Positions 27,546 through 36,958 of a DNA stretch of 64,000 nucleotides are shown here, one piece after another (position 1 is the stretch's first letter; each line of letters starts with the position of its first letter). Made by a program: the position numbers and the translations under genes. The stretch is from assembly GCA_022711435.1 (NCBI GenBank), contig JAKLFB010000001.1:62001-126000 (forward strand), written 5' to 3'. The notes under the pieces are model-generated. The model saw only the letters and a program-made list of their open reading frames with translations. It had not been told where the DNA came from and ran no database searches. The DNA is from Verrucomicrobiota bacterium. GTDB lineage: Bacteria > Verrucomicrobiota > Verrucomicrobiia > Limisphaerales > UBA1319.

Positions 27546-28794
27546 CGACGGGATTCAGGCGGGCGGCGTGGCGGGCGGGAAGGACGCCGGCGAGCAGGCA
27601 GAGGGCCAGCGAGCTGCCACAGATGAGCGCGATGTCCTGGGGGACCATGAGGGCAGGGAGCTCGGAGAAGCTGTAGATTTGAGCCGGAAAGAGCTCGAAG
27701 CCGGTGAGGCGGTTCATGGCGTGGAGGAACGGGTTGCGGTAGTGGAGGCCGAGCAGGCCGAGGCCGAGCCCGGAGAGGACGCCGGCGACGCCGACGGTGA
27801 GACTTTGGAAAAGGAACAGGCCCATGATCTGGGCGGGAGCGGCGCCCAGGGCTTTGAGGATGCCGATGTCCGAGGTTTTATGGACGACGAACGTGAACAG
27901 CGCGCTGGTGATGCCAAAGGCGGCGACGATCATGATGAAAAAGAGGATGTAAAACATCACGTTCTTCTCGACCATGAGGGCGTCGAGGATGCCGGAGTTC
28001 TCCTCGTACCAGGTGCGGATGCCGACACCCTCGGGCAGGTTCGGCAGGAGGCTGCGGCGGACATCGTCCGCCCGGAACGGATCCCGCAGCATGACAAGGA
28101 GGCCGTGGACAGTATCGCCGAGGTCGTAGAGATCCTGGGCGTTGGCGAGGGAGGCGACGACGACCGACATGTTGAAATCAAAATAGCCGACATCGAAGAT
28201 GCCGCGGACCTCGAAGTCGGCGGGCAGGATGATCTCCTCTTCCTGGCGCTGGCGGCTATCGCGCATTTGCTTGAGGCTGCGGACGGAATAGATGGAGAGG
28301 GGATCGCCCACGCGCAGGTCGAGGGCTCGTGCCAGCTCGATGCCGACGAGCAGGCCGTTGCCGCGAACGTCGAAATCTCCTTCCCGAATGCTCGAGGGGA
28401 GGATGCTGACCCGGTGTTCGAGGGAGGGATCGATGCCGCGGAGGTAGGGGGCCATGACCTTGGCGTTGCCGGTGGCGGGCTGGGTTTCGATAAGCACCGG
28501 CCCCCAGACCAGGGGCGCGACCCCCAGGATATCGGGATGGTCCACCAGGGGAATGATCCGGCGATAATCATCCATTGTGCCGCCATCGGCCACCACGCGC
28601 AAATGGGCGTTGAATCCGAGGATTTTCTCGCGAAGCATCCGGTCGAAACCGCTCATCACGCTGATCACGATGATGAGAACGGCGACGCCGAGCGTCACGC
28701 CGACCATGGTGATGAGGGTGATGCGCGATACGAGCGTGCGCTTGGGGCGCAGATACCGCAGAGCCAGAAACAGTTCCACCGGCAATCGCGACAT
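27526..28794 (-). CDS. lolC: LolC/LolE-type lipoprotein-release permease
   Basis: A 422-residue permease with the LolC/E layout. The N-terminal block is LALRYLRPKRTLVSRITLIT followed by helix 1 (GVTLGVAVLIIVISVMSGFD), then a large periplasmic MacB-PCD domain. Three C-terminal FtsX helices follow (NVMFYILFFIMIVAAFGITS, QIMGLFLFQSLTVGVAGVLS, DIALICGSSLALCLLAGVLP) with the closing ARLNPVDALRHE motif. A single LolC/E gene with LolD suggests a homodimeric (LolF-like) arrangement, as in many non-proteobacterial diderms; this is inference. It is followed immediately by lolD. Confidence 0.93.
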   Translation of the reverse strand: MSRLPVELFLALRYLRPKRTLVSRITLITMVGVTLGVAVLIIVISVMSGFDRMLREKILGFNAHLRVVADGGTMDDYRRIIPLVDHPDILGVAPLVWGPVLIETQPATGNAKVMAPYLRGIDPSLEHRVSILPSSIREGDFDVRGNGLLVGIELARALDLRVGDPLSIYSVRSLKQMRDSRQRQEEEIILPADFEVRGIFDVGYFDFNMSVVVASLANAQDLYDLGDTVHGLLVMLRDPFRADDVRRSLLPNLPEGVGIRTWYEENSGILDALMVEKNVMFYILFFIMIVAAFGITSALFTFVVHKTSDIGILKALGAAPAQIMGLFLFQSLTVGVAGVLSGLGLGLLGLHYRNPFLHAMNRLTGFELFPAQIYSFSELPALMVPQDIALICGSSLALCLLAGVLPARHAARLNPVDALRHE

Positions 28795-28877
28795 GGCGGG
28801 GGGATGCTAGGGCATGAGGCCGGGAATGGCGATTGTTTTGTGAGGCGGCGGGGGCGCGCGAATGGGACGGATGGAGA

Positions 28878-29402
28878 TTAATGAGCTGCGAACCGGGCGA
28901 AGATCCAGAGTACGTCGCTGAGCCGGTTGAGATAGACCAGCGGGCATAGGCTGGCGATCTGGCCCGACTCGAGGAGCGCGCAGACGCGGCGTTCGGCGCG
29001 GCGGCAGGTGGATCGGGCGAAGTCGAGGGCGGCGGAGGAGGGGTTGGCGCCGGGTAGAGCCCAGCCTTGGGAGGGGCCGAGGCGGGGCTCGAACTCCTGG
29101 ATCCAGCCATCGAGCTGGTCGATCATGGCGGAGTCGACGGGCCGGAAGCCAGCCTGATCGAATCGTGCGCGGTCCTCCTCGGCAGCGGCCAGCTCGCCCA
29201 TGAGCCGGATGAGCTGCTGCTGGATGATCTCGATGGATTGCTGGATGGCGGGCGGGGGCTGGGCGGCTCGAGCCAGCCCGAGCGCGCTGGTCAGCTCATC
29301 GACGCTGCCGCAGGCCTCGACGCGCGGGTGGCATTTGGAGACCGTGCGGTTAAATAGCAGGCGGGTCTGGCCGCAGTCGCCGGTCCGTGTGGCAATGCTC
29401 AT
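28878..29402 (-). CDS. ATP:cob(I)alamin adenosyltransferase (PduO type)
   Basis: A 174-residue protein; ATG 29402 is selected because it opens with the family start MSIATRTGDCGQTRLLFN, while the open frame upstream is unrelated. Other signatures are VEACGSVDELTSALGLAR, the helix-bundle core LIRLMGELAAAEEDRAR and the C-terminal block CRRAERRVCALL with YLNRLSDVLWIFARFA. It attaches the 5'-deoxyadenosyl group to cobalamin, making coenzyme B12. No other B12 genes are adjacent, so it probably works in salvage. Confidence 0.93.
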   Translation of the reverse strand: MSIATRTGDCGQTRLLFNRTVSKCHPRVEACGSVDELTSALGLARAAQPPPAIQQSIEIIQQQLIRLMGELAAAEEDRARFDQAGFRPVDSAMIDQLDGWIQEFEPRLGPSQGWALPGANPSSAALDFARSTCRRAERRVCALLESGQIASLCPLVYLNRLSDVLWIFARFAAH

Positions 29403-29443
29403 GGCCCGAGCGTGCCGGGGCGGTGCGAAGGCCGCAAGGGTTT

Positions 29444-30457
29444 TCACGGACCGGCGGCGGGGGCGGGTGGGGATGGCGCGCGCTGGACGGTGCGCTGGTA
29501 GTCGATGATGGCCTGGGTAAGGGTCTGCGCCAGTTCCTTTTTGTATTCGGCGGTGAGGATTTGGGCGTTTTCGTCGGGATCGGAGAGGAAGCCGCATTCG
29601 ACGAGGGCGGCGGGCATGGTGGCGGAGCGGAGGACAGCGAACCGGGAGCGGCGGACGCCGCGGTCGGCATGCTCGAGATCGCGGACGAGGTGGCGCTGGA
29701 TCTGGTGGGCGAGGAGGATATTGAACCGGTCGTTGAGGTTGCCGGGGAGTGCGCCGACGCGGCCGCGATCGGCGGGATCGTTGGTGGAGGGCGCTCCGGC
29801 GGGGGTGAGGCAGTAGACCTCGAATCCGCGGGCGTCCTTGGATTCGGAGCTGGCGGCGTTGAAGTGGAGGCTGACGAAGAGGTCGGCCTTGGCTTTGCGG
29901 GCGAGCTGGGGGCGGAGATCGAGGTCGACGGTATCGTCGGCGGTTCGGGTGAGTAAGACCTTGAAGCCGGCTCCGAGCAGCCGGCGCTGGAGCTCGCGCG
30001 CGAGCTGGAGCGTGAGGTGTTTTTCGGACTCGTCTCCGGCGGGGAATCCGGGATCGCGCCCTCCGTGGCCGGGGTCGATGGCGACGGTTCGGATGGCGGC
30101 GGGGGGGGGCAGGCGCGGGGGGTGGAGCAAGGGGGAGAGCATCGTGCGGTAGTCGAGCAGAGAGAGGAGAGGCTGGCCCTTATGCGCGAGGAACGGGTAG
30201 CAGAGCCAGACAGTGATGCCGTTGATCTCGGAGCGGATGGATTCGGATTTGAAGGCCAGGCGCTGCCACTGGTTGGTGAGGAGCCACTCTTTTTCGCCGG
30301 ATGAGACGACCTGGAGGCGCTGGCTGGCGGCCCAGGCGCGGACATCGAGGTAATCGCGGCCGTCGACGGTCACGCGCCGCAGCGTCGGGGACGGGGCGGC
30401 CGAGCTGGCCGCGGACAGCAGGAGGCAAAAGAGCAGAGTGATGCATGCAGAGCGCAT
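29444..30457 (-). CDS. N-acetylmuramoyl-L-alanine amidase (Amidase_3)
   Basis: A 337-residue periplasmic zinc amidase. ATG 30457 gives a signal peptide (MRSACITLLFCLLLSAASSA). An N-terminal region (RVTVDGRDYLDVRAWAAS) resembles the copper-amine-oxidase-like or AMIN-like domains that often precede these enzymes. The catalytic domain starts at about residue 135: AIDPGHGGRDPGF (first zinc His), SEKHLTLQLARELQRRL (Glu ligand), FVSLHFNAA (second His) and PAALVECGFLSDPDENAQ (catalytic Glu). It cleaves the bond between MurNAc and the stem peptide during wall remodelling. The last about 15 residues are Pro/Ala-rich. Confidence 0.93.
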   Translation of the reverse strand: MRSACITLLFCLLLSAASSAAPSPTLRRVTVDGRDYLDVRAWAASQRLQVVSSGEKEWLLTNQWQRLAFKSESIRSEINGITVWLCYPFLAHKGQPLLSLLDYRTMLSPLLHPPRLPPPAAIRTVAIDPGHGGRDPGFPAGDESEKHLTLQLARELQRRLLGAGFKVLLTRTADDTVDLDLRPQLARKAKADLFVSLHFNAASSESKDARGFEVYCLTPAGAPSTNDPADRGRVGALPGNLNDRFNILLAHQIQRHLVRDLEHADRGVRRSRFAVLRSATMPAALVECGFLSDPDENAQILTAEYKKELAQTLTQAIIDYQRTVQRAPSPPAPAAGP

Positions 30458-30532
30458 CGGGATCGAATGTGCCCGGCCGCCGGCGCCAGAGCAAGGCAAA
30501 TGGGCTGGCCGCGAACGTATTGCAGCTTGTGC

Positions 30533-30562
30533 TTGCCAAAGGGCGCTGGGTTTCCATATTGT
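30533..30562 (+). promoter_or_regulatory. Candidate sigma-70-like promoter for yajC-secDF operon
   Basis: TTGCCA (30533-30538) and TATTGT (30557-30562) are separated by 18 bp and lie 24 bp upstream of the yajC ATG. They sit in the only AT-richer stretch of the 129-bp gap between the divergent amidase and yajC. Matches to consensus are partial, so this is a sequence-level suggestion only. Confidence 0.35.
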
Positions 30563-30586
30563 CTACCCTTCATAATTGTAGCTGAA

Positions 30587-30934
30587 ATGAACAATTGGAC
30601 GATGCAAGTGTGGATGGCGATGGCGCCGCCGGCGGGGACGTCGACGAATCCGACGGGCGACATGCTCAAGATGCTGGGCACGATGGCGTTTTTCATGCTC
30701 GTGCTCTATCTGCTGATGATCCGGCCTCAACAGAAGAAGGCGCGCGAGCACACCCAGATGGTCAAGTCATTGCGGCCGGGGGACAAGGTGGTGGTCGGCG
30801 GCGGGATTATGGGCGTGGTGGTGGGAGTGAAGGAGAAATCCATATCCGTGCGGTCGGCGGAATCGAAGCTGGAAGTGCTGCGGAGCGCCGTGACCGAGAT
30901 CGTGGAGAGGGCCGAGGCCGGCGGGGAATCGTAA
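30587..30934 (+). CDS. yajC: YajC, Sec translocase accessory subunit
   Basis: A 115-residue single-pass inner-membrane protein. ATG 30587 is chosen over the longer frame because it gives the usual short N-terminus. The transmembrane helix is MLGTMAFFMLVLYLLMIRPQ, followed by the diagnostic RPQQKKAREHTQM and VKSLRPGDKVVVGGGIMG blocks. YajC associates with SecDF in the Sec holotranslocon, and the secDF gene starts 9 bp downstream. Confidence 0.96.
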   Translation: MNNWTMQVWMAMAPPAGTSTNPTGDMLKMLGTMAFFMLVLYLLMIRPQQKKAREHTQMVKSLRPGDKVVVGGGIMGVVVGVKEKSISVRSAESKLEVLRSAVTEIVERAEAGGES

Positions 30935-30943
30935 TTTTTCAAC

Positions 30944-33472
30944 ATGAAACGGAACAATGTGTGGAGGTGGGCGTTTTTGGCGTTCGTGGTGGCATGGTCG
31001 CTGCGCGAGGTCTACCCGCCGATGGGACGGAACCTGATCGAGCATTTTCAGGACCGCGCGGCCAACCGCGAGGACGCTCGCTTCACGAACATCGTCGCCC
31101 AAGCCCAGGCGCTGCAGGCGGCCAATCCCGTCCGGACGTATGGCAACCTGGTGGATGCAATCGGGACGAACGACATCACCGCTCTGTTTCCGGATCTGAA
31201 GCCGGAGCCGGGATCGAATCCGACGCGCTGGATCCTGAGCAAGCTGCAGCAGGAGGCGGCGGGGCGGATCAAGCTGGGGCTGGATTTGCGGGGCGGCACG
31301 TCGTTTCTGGTGGAGATGCAGATGGCCAGCGGCACGGACACCAACTCGGTGGACGCCAAGTTCCGGATGGAATCGATGCTGAGCCAGGCGGCGGAGGTGT
31401 TGCGCAAGCGGGTGGACCGGCTGGGGGTGGCGGAGCCGCTGATCCAGCCGGTGGGGAGCACGCGGATCCAGATCGCGCTGCCAGGGCTGACCGACGCCGA
31501 GAACGAGAGCGCGCGGCAGACGATCGAGAAGGCGGCGTTTCTGGAGTTCCGGATGGTCCATCCGGAGAGCGCGGAGTATCTGGCGCAGGGGATCCCGGCG
31601 CCGGGGTATGAGGTGCTGACGATCGCTCCTCGCCGGCCCGAAGAGGGTCAAACCCCGCAGCCGTTCCTGGTCAAGAAGAAGCCCGAGCGGGGCTTGACGG
31701 GCAAGAACGTGCGCTATGCCAACGTGGTGCGCGATCCGGTGACGAACGAGCCGGAGATCCATTTCACGCTCGATGACGAAGGCCGGACCAAGTTCGGCGA
31801 GATCACGATGGAATACCGTCCGCAGGGGAACAAGTTCTTCCTGCTGGGGATCGTGCTGGATGGCGAGCTGATCTCGGCGCCGCGGATCAACGAGCCGATC
31901 CTGGGCGGCCGCGGCACGATTAGCGGCGGGTTCGATCTGGACGAGGCGATCACCCTGGCCAACGCGCTCGAGAACCCGCTCGAGGCCCCGGTGAAGATCG
32001 TCGAGGAGCGCCGGGTGGATCCGTCGCTGGGGGCGGACTCGATCCGGAGCGGGGTCGTGGCGTCGATCGTGGGGACGGTCCTGGTGTCGCTGTTCATGCT
32101 GGTCTACTACCTGTTTGCGGGGGTGGTGGCGAACATCGCGCTGCTGCTGAACATCGTTCTGCTGATGGGCGTGATGGGGTATATCGAGACGACGCTGACG
32201 ATCCCGGGCATCGCGGGCATCGTGCTGACGGTGGGCATGGCCGTGGACGCCAACGTGCTGATCTACGAGCGGATTCGAGAGGAGCTGGCGGCGGGCAAGT
32301 CGATGCGGGGCGCGCTGGCGGCCGGGTATGACAAGGCGTTCGGCACCATCTTCGACAGCAACCTGACAACGCTCATCTCGTCGGTGATCCTGATCTACAT
32401 GGGGACGGGCCCGGTGCGCGGATTCGGCGTCACGCTGACCATCGGCGTGATGGTGAGCATGTTCACGGCGCTGGTGGTGACGCGGCTGCTGTTCGATCTC
32501 TGCCTGGAACGCGGCTGGATCACGTCCCTGCCGATGCTGCGCTTCGTGAAGGAGACGCGCATCGACTTTCTGAAGTTCGCGAAGCCAGCCTTCGTCATCT
32601 CATGGCTGGTGATCGTGATCGGGATCGCCTACGGGGTCTATCGGGGGAAAGACACGCTGGGGGTGGATTTTGCGGGGGGGGACACGCTGACGCTGGGGTT
32701 TGCGGAGCGGGTGGAGGTGGACCAGTTGCGGGAGGCGGCGGCGCGCGCGGGGGCGGGTGAGTCTTTGATCCAGTATCAGAAGGAGCTGAGCACGGGGACC
32801 GAGACCTTGCGGGTGACGGTGCCGTATGACATGGGCGTGCAGGTGGACCAGGCGTTGCGGGAGGCGTTTCCGGCGGCGAAGTTCGAGCGGCTGGCCCTGG
32901 ACCGCGTGGGGGCGACCGTCGGGAAAGAGATTCAGCTGACGGCGCTGAAGGCAACCATCCTGTCGCTGTTTGGCATATTAATCTACGTGGCGGTCCGCTA
33001 CGAGTTCTCGTTCGCCGTGGGGGCGGTCGTGGCGATCATCCACGACATCCTCATCACGATCGGGTGGTTCTGCCTGTCGGGACGCCAGTTCAGCGCGCCG
33101 ATGGTCGCCGCCATTTTGACCATCATCGGCTTCTCGATCAACGACACGATCGTCATCTTCGACCGGATCCGGGAGGATTTGAGGCTGGGCGTGCGGGGGA
33201 CGTTCCGCGAGGTGATCAACCAGGCCTTGAACCAATGCTTGAGCCGGACGATCATCACATCGGGGACGGTGCTGCTGGCGACGCTGTCGCTCTATATATT
33301 CGGCGGGGGTGTGATCAACGATTTTGCGTTTGCGTTCCTGGTTGGCGTGCTGACGGGGTGCTATTCGACGATCTACATCGCGAGCGCGCTGGTGCTCTGG
33401 TGGCACAAGGGGGAGCGCCCGAAGCTGAGCGCGCAGATTGTCGAGGAGAGTCCAGCCGCCGCGAACGCATAG
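30944..33472 (+). CDS. secDF: Fused SecD-SecF protein-export protein
   Basis: An 842-residue fusion of SecD and SecF that uses the proton gradient to assist late steps of protein export. The SecD half shows GLDLRGGTSFLVEMQM, the P1 periplasmic domain, LDGELISAPRINEPILGG and helix motif VDANVLIYERIREEL. The SecF half shows GVDFAGGDTL, VRYEFSFAVGAVVAIIHDIL and INDTIVIFDRIREDL. Each half should carry six transmembrane helices. The order yajC-secDF is standard, and fused SecDF is common in the PVC group. Confidence 0.97.
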   Translation: MKRNNVWRWAFLAFVVAWSLREVYPPMGRNLIEHFQDRAANREDARFTNIVAQAQALQAANPVRTYGNLVDAIGTNDITALFPDLKPEPGSNPTRWILSKLQQEAAGRIKLGLDLRGGTSFLVEMQMASGTDTNSVDAKFRMESMLSQAAEVLRKRVDRLGVAEPLIQPVGSTRIQIALPGLTDAENESARQTIEKAAFLEFRMVHPESAEYLAQGIPAPGYEVLTIAPRRPEEGQTPQPFLVKKKPERGLTGKNVRYANVVRDPVTNEPEIHFTLDDEGRTKFGEITMEYRPQGNKFFLLGIVLDGELISAPRINEPILGGRGTISGGFDLDEAITLANALENPLEAPVKIVEERRVDPSLGADSIRSGVVASIVGTVLVSLFMLVYYLFAGVVANIALLLNIVLLMGVMGYIETTLTIPGIAGIVLTVGMAVDANVLIYERIREELAAGKSMRGALAAGYDKAFGTIFDSNLTTLISSVILIYMGTGPVRGFGVTLTIGVMVSMFTALVVTRLLFDLCLERGWITSLPMLRFVKETRIDFLKFAKPAFVISWLVIVIGIAYGVYRGKDTLGVDFAGGDTLTLGFAERVEVDQLREAAARAGAGESLIQYQKELSTGTETLRVTVPYDMGVQVDQALREAFPAAKFERLALDRVGATVGKEIQLTALKATILSLFGILIYVAVRYEFSFAVGAVVAIIHDILITIGWFCLSGRQFSAPMVAAILTIIGFSINDTIVIFDRIREDLRLGVRGTFREVINQALNQCLSRTIITSGTVLLATLSLYIFGGGVINDFAFAFLVGVLTGCYSTIYIASALVLWWHKGERPKLSAQIVEESPAAANA

Positions 33473-33491
33473 CGCAGCGGGCTGTCCAGGC

Positions 33492-34463
33492 ATGTTCGAG
33501 TTGACCGAAATCCAGTGGTGGCATTGGGCCATTTTTGTCGCCTCGATTCTGGTGTGCCTGGCGCTGGATCTGGGGGTGTTTCACAAGCGGGCTCACGAGG
33601 TCCGGTTTCGGGAGGCGCTGGCGTGGACGACCTTCTGGTTTCTGCTGGCAATGGTGTTTGCGGCCAACCTGGTGAGCCTGCGGGGGCGGGTGGAGGCGCT
33701 GGAGTTTCTGACGGGATATATCATCGAGCTGTCGTTGTCGATGGACAACGTCTTTGTGATCGCGATGATCTTCGGCTATTTCCAGGTGCCGGCGGCCTAT
33801 CAGCATCGGGTGTTGTTCTGGGGGATCCTGGGGGCGCTGATCATGCGGGGGGTGATGATTGGGGGGGGGGCGGCCCTGGTGGCGCGGTTTCACTGGACCC
33901 TCTACTTCTTCGGCGCGTTCCTGGTGTATAGCGGGGTGAAGATGGCGGTGGGCAAGCTGGATGAGGTTCGGCCCGAGAACAACCCGCTGGTGCGTTTGGC
34001 GCAGCGCTGGTTTCCGATGATCGGCCATTTTGACGGCCAGAAGTTCCTGACTCGGGTCGACGGCCGGCGGTTTCTGACTCCGCTGGCCCTGGTGCTGCTG
34101 ATGGTGGAGACGACCGACCTGATCTTCGCGCTGGATTCGATCCCGGCGATCTTTGCCGTGACGACCAAGCCGTTCATCATATTCACCTCGAACGTGTTTG
34201 CGATACTGGGGCTCCGGTCGCTCTATTTCGTCCTGGCCAACGCGATCTGCTATTTCCGGTATTTGAAGGTAGGGCTGTCCGTGGTGCTGATCTTTATCGG
34301 GGCGAAGATGCTGGCCGTGGACTGGGTGGGGCCGGTGCCGATCGGGGTGGCGCTCGGGGTGGTGGGCGGCATCATTCTGCTCTCCATCGCCGCCTCCGTG
34401 ATTGCCGGCTGCCGGGAGCGGGGGCGGACGAAGCCGGGGGTTGAAGCGGCGAATCGACCATGA
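33492..34463 (+). CDS. TerC family integral membrane protein
   Basis: 323 residues; ATG 33492 is chosen over an upstream frame that overlaps secDF. It has about eight or nine transmembrane helices with the family signatures ELSLSMDNVFVIAMIFGYF and LLMVETTDLIFALDSIPAIF, which contain the conserved acidic residues thought to bind metal. TerC/Alx/MeeF-like proteins are implicated in manganese efflux and in metalation of exported proteins, and are often near sec genes, as here. The stop overlaps the next gene as ATGA. Confidence 0.93.
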   Translation: MFELTEIQWWHWAIFVASILVCLALDLGVFHKRAHEVRFREALAWTTFWFLLAMVFAANLVSLRGRVEALEFLTGYIIELSLSMDNVFVIAMIFGYFQVPAAYQHRVLFWGILGALIMRGVMIGGGAALVARFHWTLYFFGAFLVYSGVKMAVGKLDEVRPENNPLVRLAQRWFPMIGHFDGQKFLTRVDGRRFLTPLALVLLMVETTDLIFALDSIPAIFAVTTKPFIIFTSNVFAILGLRSLYFVLANAICYFRYLKVGLSVVLIFIGAKMLAVDWVGPVPIGVALGVVGGIILLSIAASVIAGCRERGRTKPGVEAANRP

Positions 34464-35173
34464 ATCCTGACTCCGCCGGTGGAGCTGGCGCGGATCCGCC
34501 GTCGCCCGAAGGCGGGGGCGTGAGCCGGGCGGCGAAGCCGCCGCCGCTGTCGAAGGAGATCGAGTTGCTGCTGCAGGGGTCGGCGGGCGAGGGGCGCCGG
34601 ACCCTCAACGGGATGCTGGAGGGGACAGGGGGGCGCGGGGTTTATCTGCTCATCATCGTGCTGAGCCTGCCTTTTGTGACGCCGCTGCCGCTGCCGGCGG
34701 TGTCGACCGTGCTGGGCGCGGCGATCATCCTGCTGGCGATCCGGCAGATGCTGGGGCTGCCGCCGCGGCTGCCGCGGTTCCTGGGCGAGCGGCCCGTGGC
34801 CTGGAGCCGGCATCCGAAGCTGGTCCAGGCCAGCATGAAGCTCCTGCGATTCATCGAGAGATGGGCGCGGCCCCGGGGCCCGAGCTGGCTGAGCTGGCGG
34901 GCCGCCCGGATCGGCAATGGCGCTCTGCTGGTGCTGATGGCCCTGTTTCTTACCCTGCCGCTGCCCCTGCCGTTCACCAACACCGGCCCCTGCTATGCGA
35001 TCATCCTGCTCTCGGCCAGCCTGATGGAAGAAGACGGGAAGCTGGTCTGGGTGGCGTACGCATGTGCGGTGGGAACGCTGCTCTATTTCGGATTGATCAG
35101 CGGGTTGATCGCGGGTGTTCTGGCGCGATACTACTCGACGATCTACGATTGGGTGTGCCGTCTGTGTGCCTGA
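34460..35173 (+). CDS. ExoD family exopolysaccharide-synthesis-related membrane protein
   Basis: A 237-residue membrane protein. A Pro/Gly-rich N-terminal tail is followed by the ExoD block LLQGSAGEGRRTLNGMLEGT and GRGVYLLIIVLSLPFVTPLP, then two more hydrophobic pairs (VSTVLGAAIILLAIRQMLGL, LMALFLTLPLPLPFTNTGPC). Helices flanked by PLPLP motifs are characteristic. ExoD was first linked to succinoglycan production in Sinorhizobium; its biochemical function is not known. It overlaps the TerC gene by 4 nt and recJ by about 19 nt. Confidence 0.86.
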   Translation: MNPDSAGGAGADPPSPEGGGVSRAAKPPPLSKEIELLLQGSAGEGRRTLNGMLEGTGGRGVYLLIIVLSLPFVTPLPLPAVSTVLGAAIILLAIRQMLGLPPRLPRFLGERPVAWSRHPKLVQASMKLLRFIERWARPRGPSWLSWRAARIGNGALLVLMALFLTLPLPLPFTNTGPCYAIILLSASLMEEDGKLVWVAYACAVGTLLYFGLISGLIAGVLARYYSTIYDWVCRLCA

Positions 35174-36900
35174 AACCGCACTGGAGCATCGATGCGCCTC
35201 CGCCGGACAGCGTGGCGGGAGCGGCGGCGGAGCTGGGTGTGGCGCCGTTGGTGGGCCGGTGCCTATGCAACCGCGGCTATCGCGACGGCCCGGCGATCGA
35301 GGAGTATCTTCATCCGCGGCTTGCGCGTCTGAGGGATCCGTTCGATCTGCCGGACATGGCGGCGGCGGTCGAGCGGCTGGGCCAGGCGCGAGTGCGGAGG
35401 GAGCCGGTGGTGATCTTTGGCGATTACGATGTGGATGGGGTGACGGCGACGGCGCTGCTCGAGGAGGCGATGGGCGCGCTGGGGTGGGCGGTGGACTGTT
35501 ATTTGCCGCGGCGGCTGGATGAGGGTTATGGGCTGAGCCTGGAGGCTGCCGGGCATTGCCGGGAGCGTCATGCGGCGCCGCTATGGATTGCGGTCGACTG
35601 CGGATCGACCTCGGTGGAGGCGATCGGCTGGCTGGGATCGCAGGGGGTGGATGTGATCGTGGTCGATCATCACCAGCTCTCCTCTCCAGCCCCGGCTGCG
35701 CGGGCATTGGTCAATCCCCGGCGCATGGAGGGCAGCGGCGGTTCCGGCGAGGCGGCGGGGGATGGGCTTTGTTCGGCGGGTTTGGCGTTCAAGCTGGCGC
35801 ACGCGCTGGTGAAGGACGGCCGGCGCCAGGGGTGGGTGGAGGCCGTCCGGTACGATCTTCGGTCTCTGCTGGATCTGGTGGCGCTGGGGACCGTGGCCGA
35901 CCTGGTGCCGCTCAGGGGCGAGAATCGGATTCTCGTGGCGCACGGGCTGGGCCGGCTGGGGCAGACAGATCGTCCGGGTTTGCGGGCGCTCAAGGAGATC
36001 AGCCAGGTGGGAAGCCCGGTCAAGGCGGTGCAGGTGGGATTTCAGCTGGCGCCCCGGCTGAACGCAGCGGGCCGGCTGCAGGATGCGGAGGCGGCGCTGC
36101 GGCTGCTTCAAGCCCGGGATCCTTCGGAAGCGGCGCGGCTGGCGGGCGAGCTGGATGCGCGGAACCGCCAGCGGCAGGCGATCGAGCAGGAAATCCTGGC
36201 GGAGGTCATCCGGAAGGTCCAGGCCCAGTTCGATCCGGAGCGTGACTACGTGATCGTCGAGGGGAGCCGGCCATGGCACATCGGGGTGGTGGGGATCGTG
36301 GCGACGCGGGTGCTGCGGCAGTATCACCGGCCGACGATCATCCTGGGCGGGGATGGCGGTCTTTGGCGGGGGTCGGGGCGGAGCATCGAGGGATTCGATC
36401 TGGCGGCGGGGCTGAGGGCGTGTGGCGATTTGCTGGTCCGGCATGGAGGGCATGCGCAGGCAGCGGGATTGACGCTGGATCCGGCGAACGTGGATCGTCT
36501 GCGGGATCGGCTCAACGCCTATGCCCGGGATCGGCTGCGGCGGGAGGATCTGCGGCGGATGCTGCGGCTGGATGCGGAGGTGACCTTGGGCGAGATGACG
36601 CGGGAGCTGGTCGAGCAGCTCAACCGTCTGGAGCCGGTGGGATCGGGGAATCCGCCTGCGCAATTCGCGGCGCTCGGGTTGCGGTGCGTGCGGCCGGCGC
36701 AGCGGATGGGGCGGGATCAGCAGCACGTGAAGCTCCAGGTGACCGACGGGAGGGCTGCCAGCGAAGCCGTCTGGTGGGGGGCCGGGGATGCCGCGCTGCC
36801 CGAGGGACCATTCGACCTGGCCTTCGCACCGCGGCTCAACGAATACCAGGGCCGCTGCCTGGTGCAGCTTCATGTGCTGGGCTGGAGGCCGGCATCGTGA
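35155..36900 (+). CDS. recJ: Single-stranded-DNA-specific 5'-3' exonuclease RecJ
   Basis: About 581 residues starting at GTG 35155; GTG 35164 is an alternative and no ATG is near, so the exact start is uncertain. The DHH-family motifs are FGDYDVDGVTATALL (motif I), IAVDCGS (II) and VIVVDHHQL (III). Later come ALGTVADLVPL and PRLNAAGRLQDA, and the DHHA1 region with GVVGIVATRV and RHGGHAQAAGLTL. RecJ acts in recombination and base-excision repair. The start lies inside the 3' end of the ExoD-like gene, indicating coupled translation. Confidence 0.94.
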   Translation: MPSVCLKPHWSIDAPPPDSVAGAAAELGVAPLVGRCLCNRGYRDGPAIEEYLHPRLARLRDPFDLPDMAAAVERLGQARVRREPVVIFGDYDVDGVTATALLEEAMGALGWAVDCYLPRRLDEGYGLSLEAAGHCRERHAAPLWIAVDCGSTSVEAIGWLGSQGVDVIVVDHHQLSSPAPAARALVNPRRMEGSGGSGEAAGDGLCSAGLAFKLAHALVKDGRRQGWVEAVRYDLRSLLDLVALGTVADLVPLRGENRILVAHGLGRLGQTDRPGLRALKEISQVGSPVKAVQVGFQLAPRLNAAGRLQDAEAALRLLQARDPSEAARLAGELDARNRQRQAIEQEILAEVIRKVQAQFDPERDYVIVEGSRPWHIGVVGIVATRVLRQYHRPTIILGGDGGLWRGSGRSIEGFDLAAGLRACGDLLVRHGGHAQAAGLTLDPANVDRLRDRLNAYARDRLRREDLRRMLRLDAEVTLGEMTRELVEQLNRLEPVGSGNPPAQFAALGLRCVRPAQRMGRDQQHVKLQVTDGRAASEAVWWGAGDAALPEGPFDLAFAPRLNEYQGRCLVQLHVLGWRPAS

Positions 36901-36958
36901 GCGGGCGCGGGATCGAGGGCGGGCTGGACAATGCGGGCGGAACTGGTATGAGGGCGCC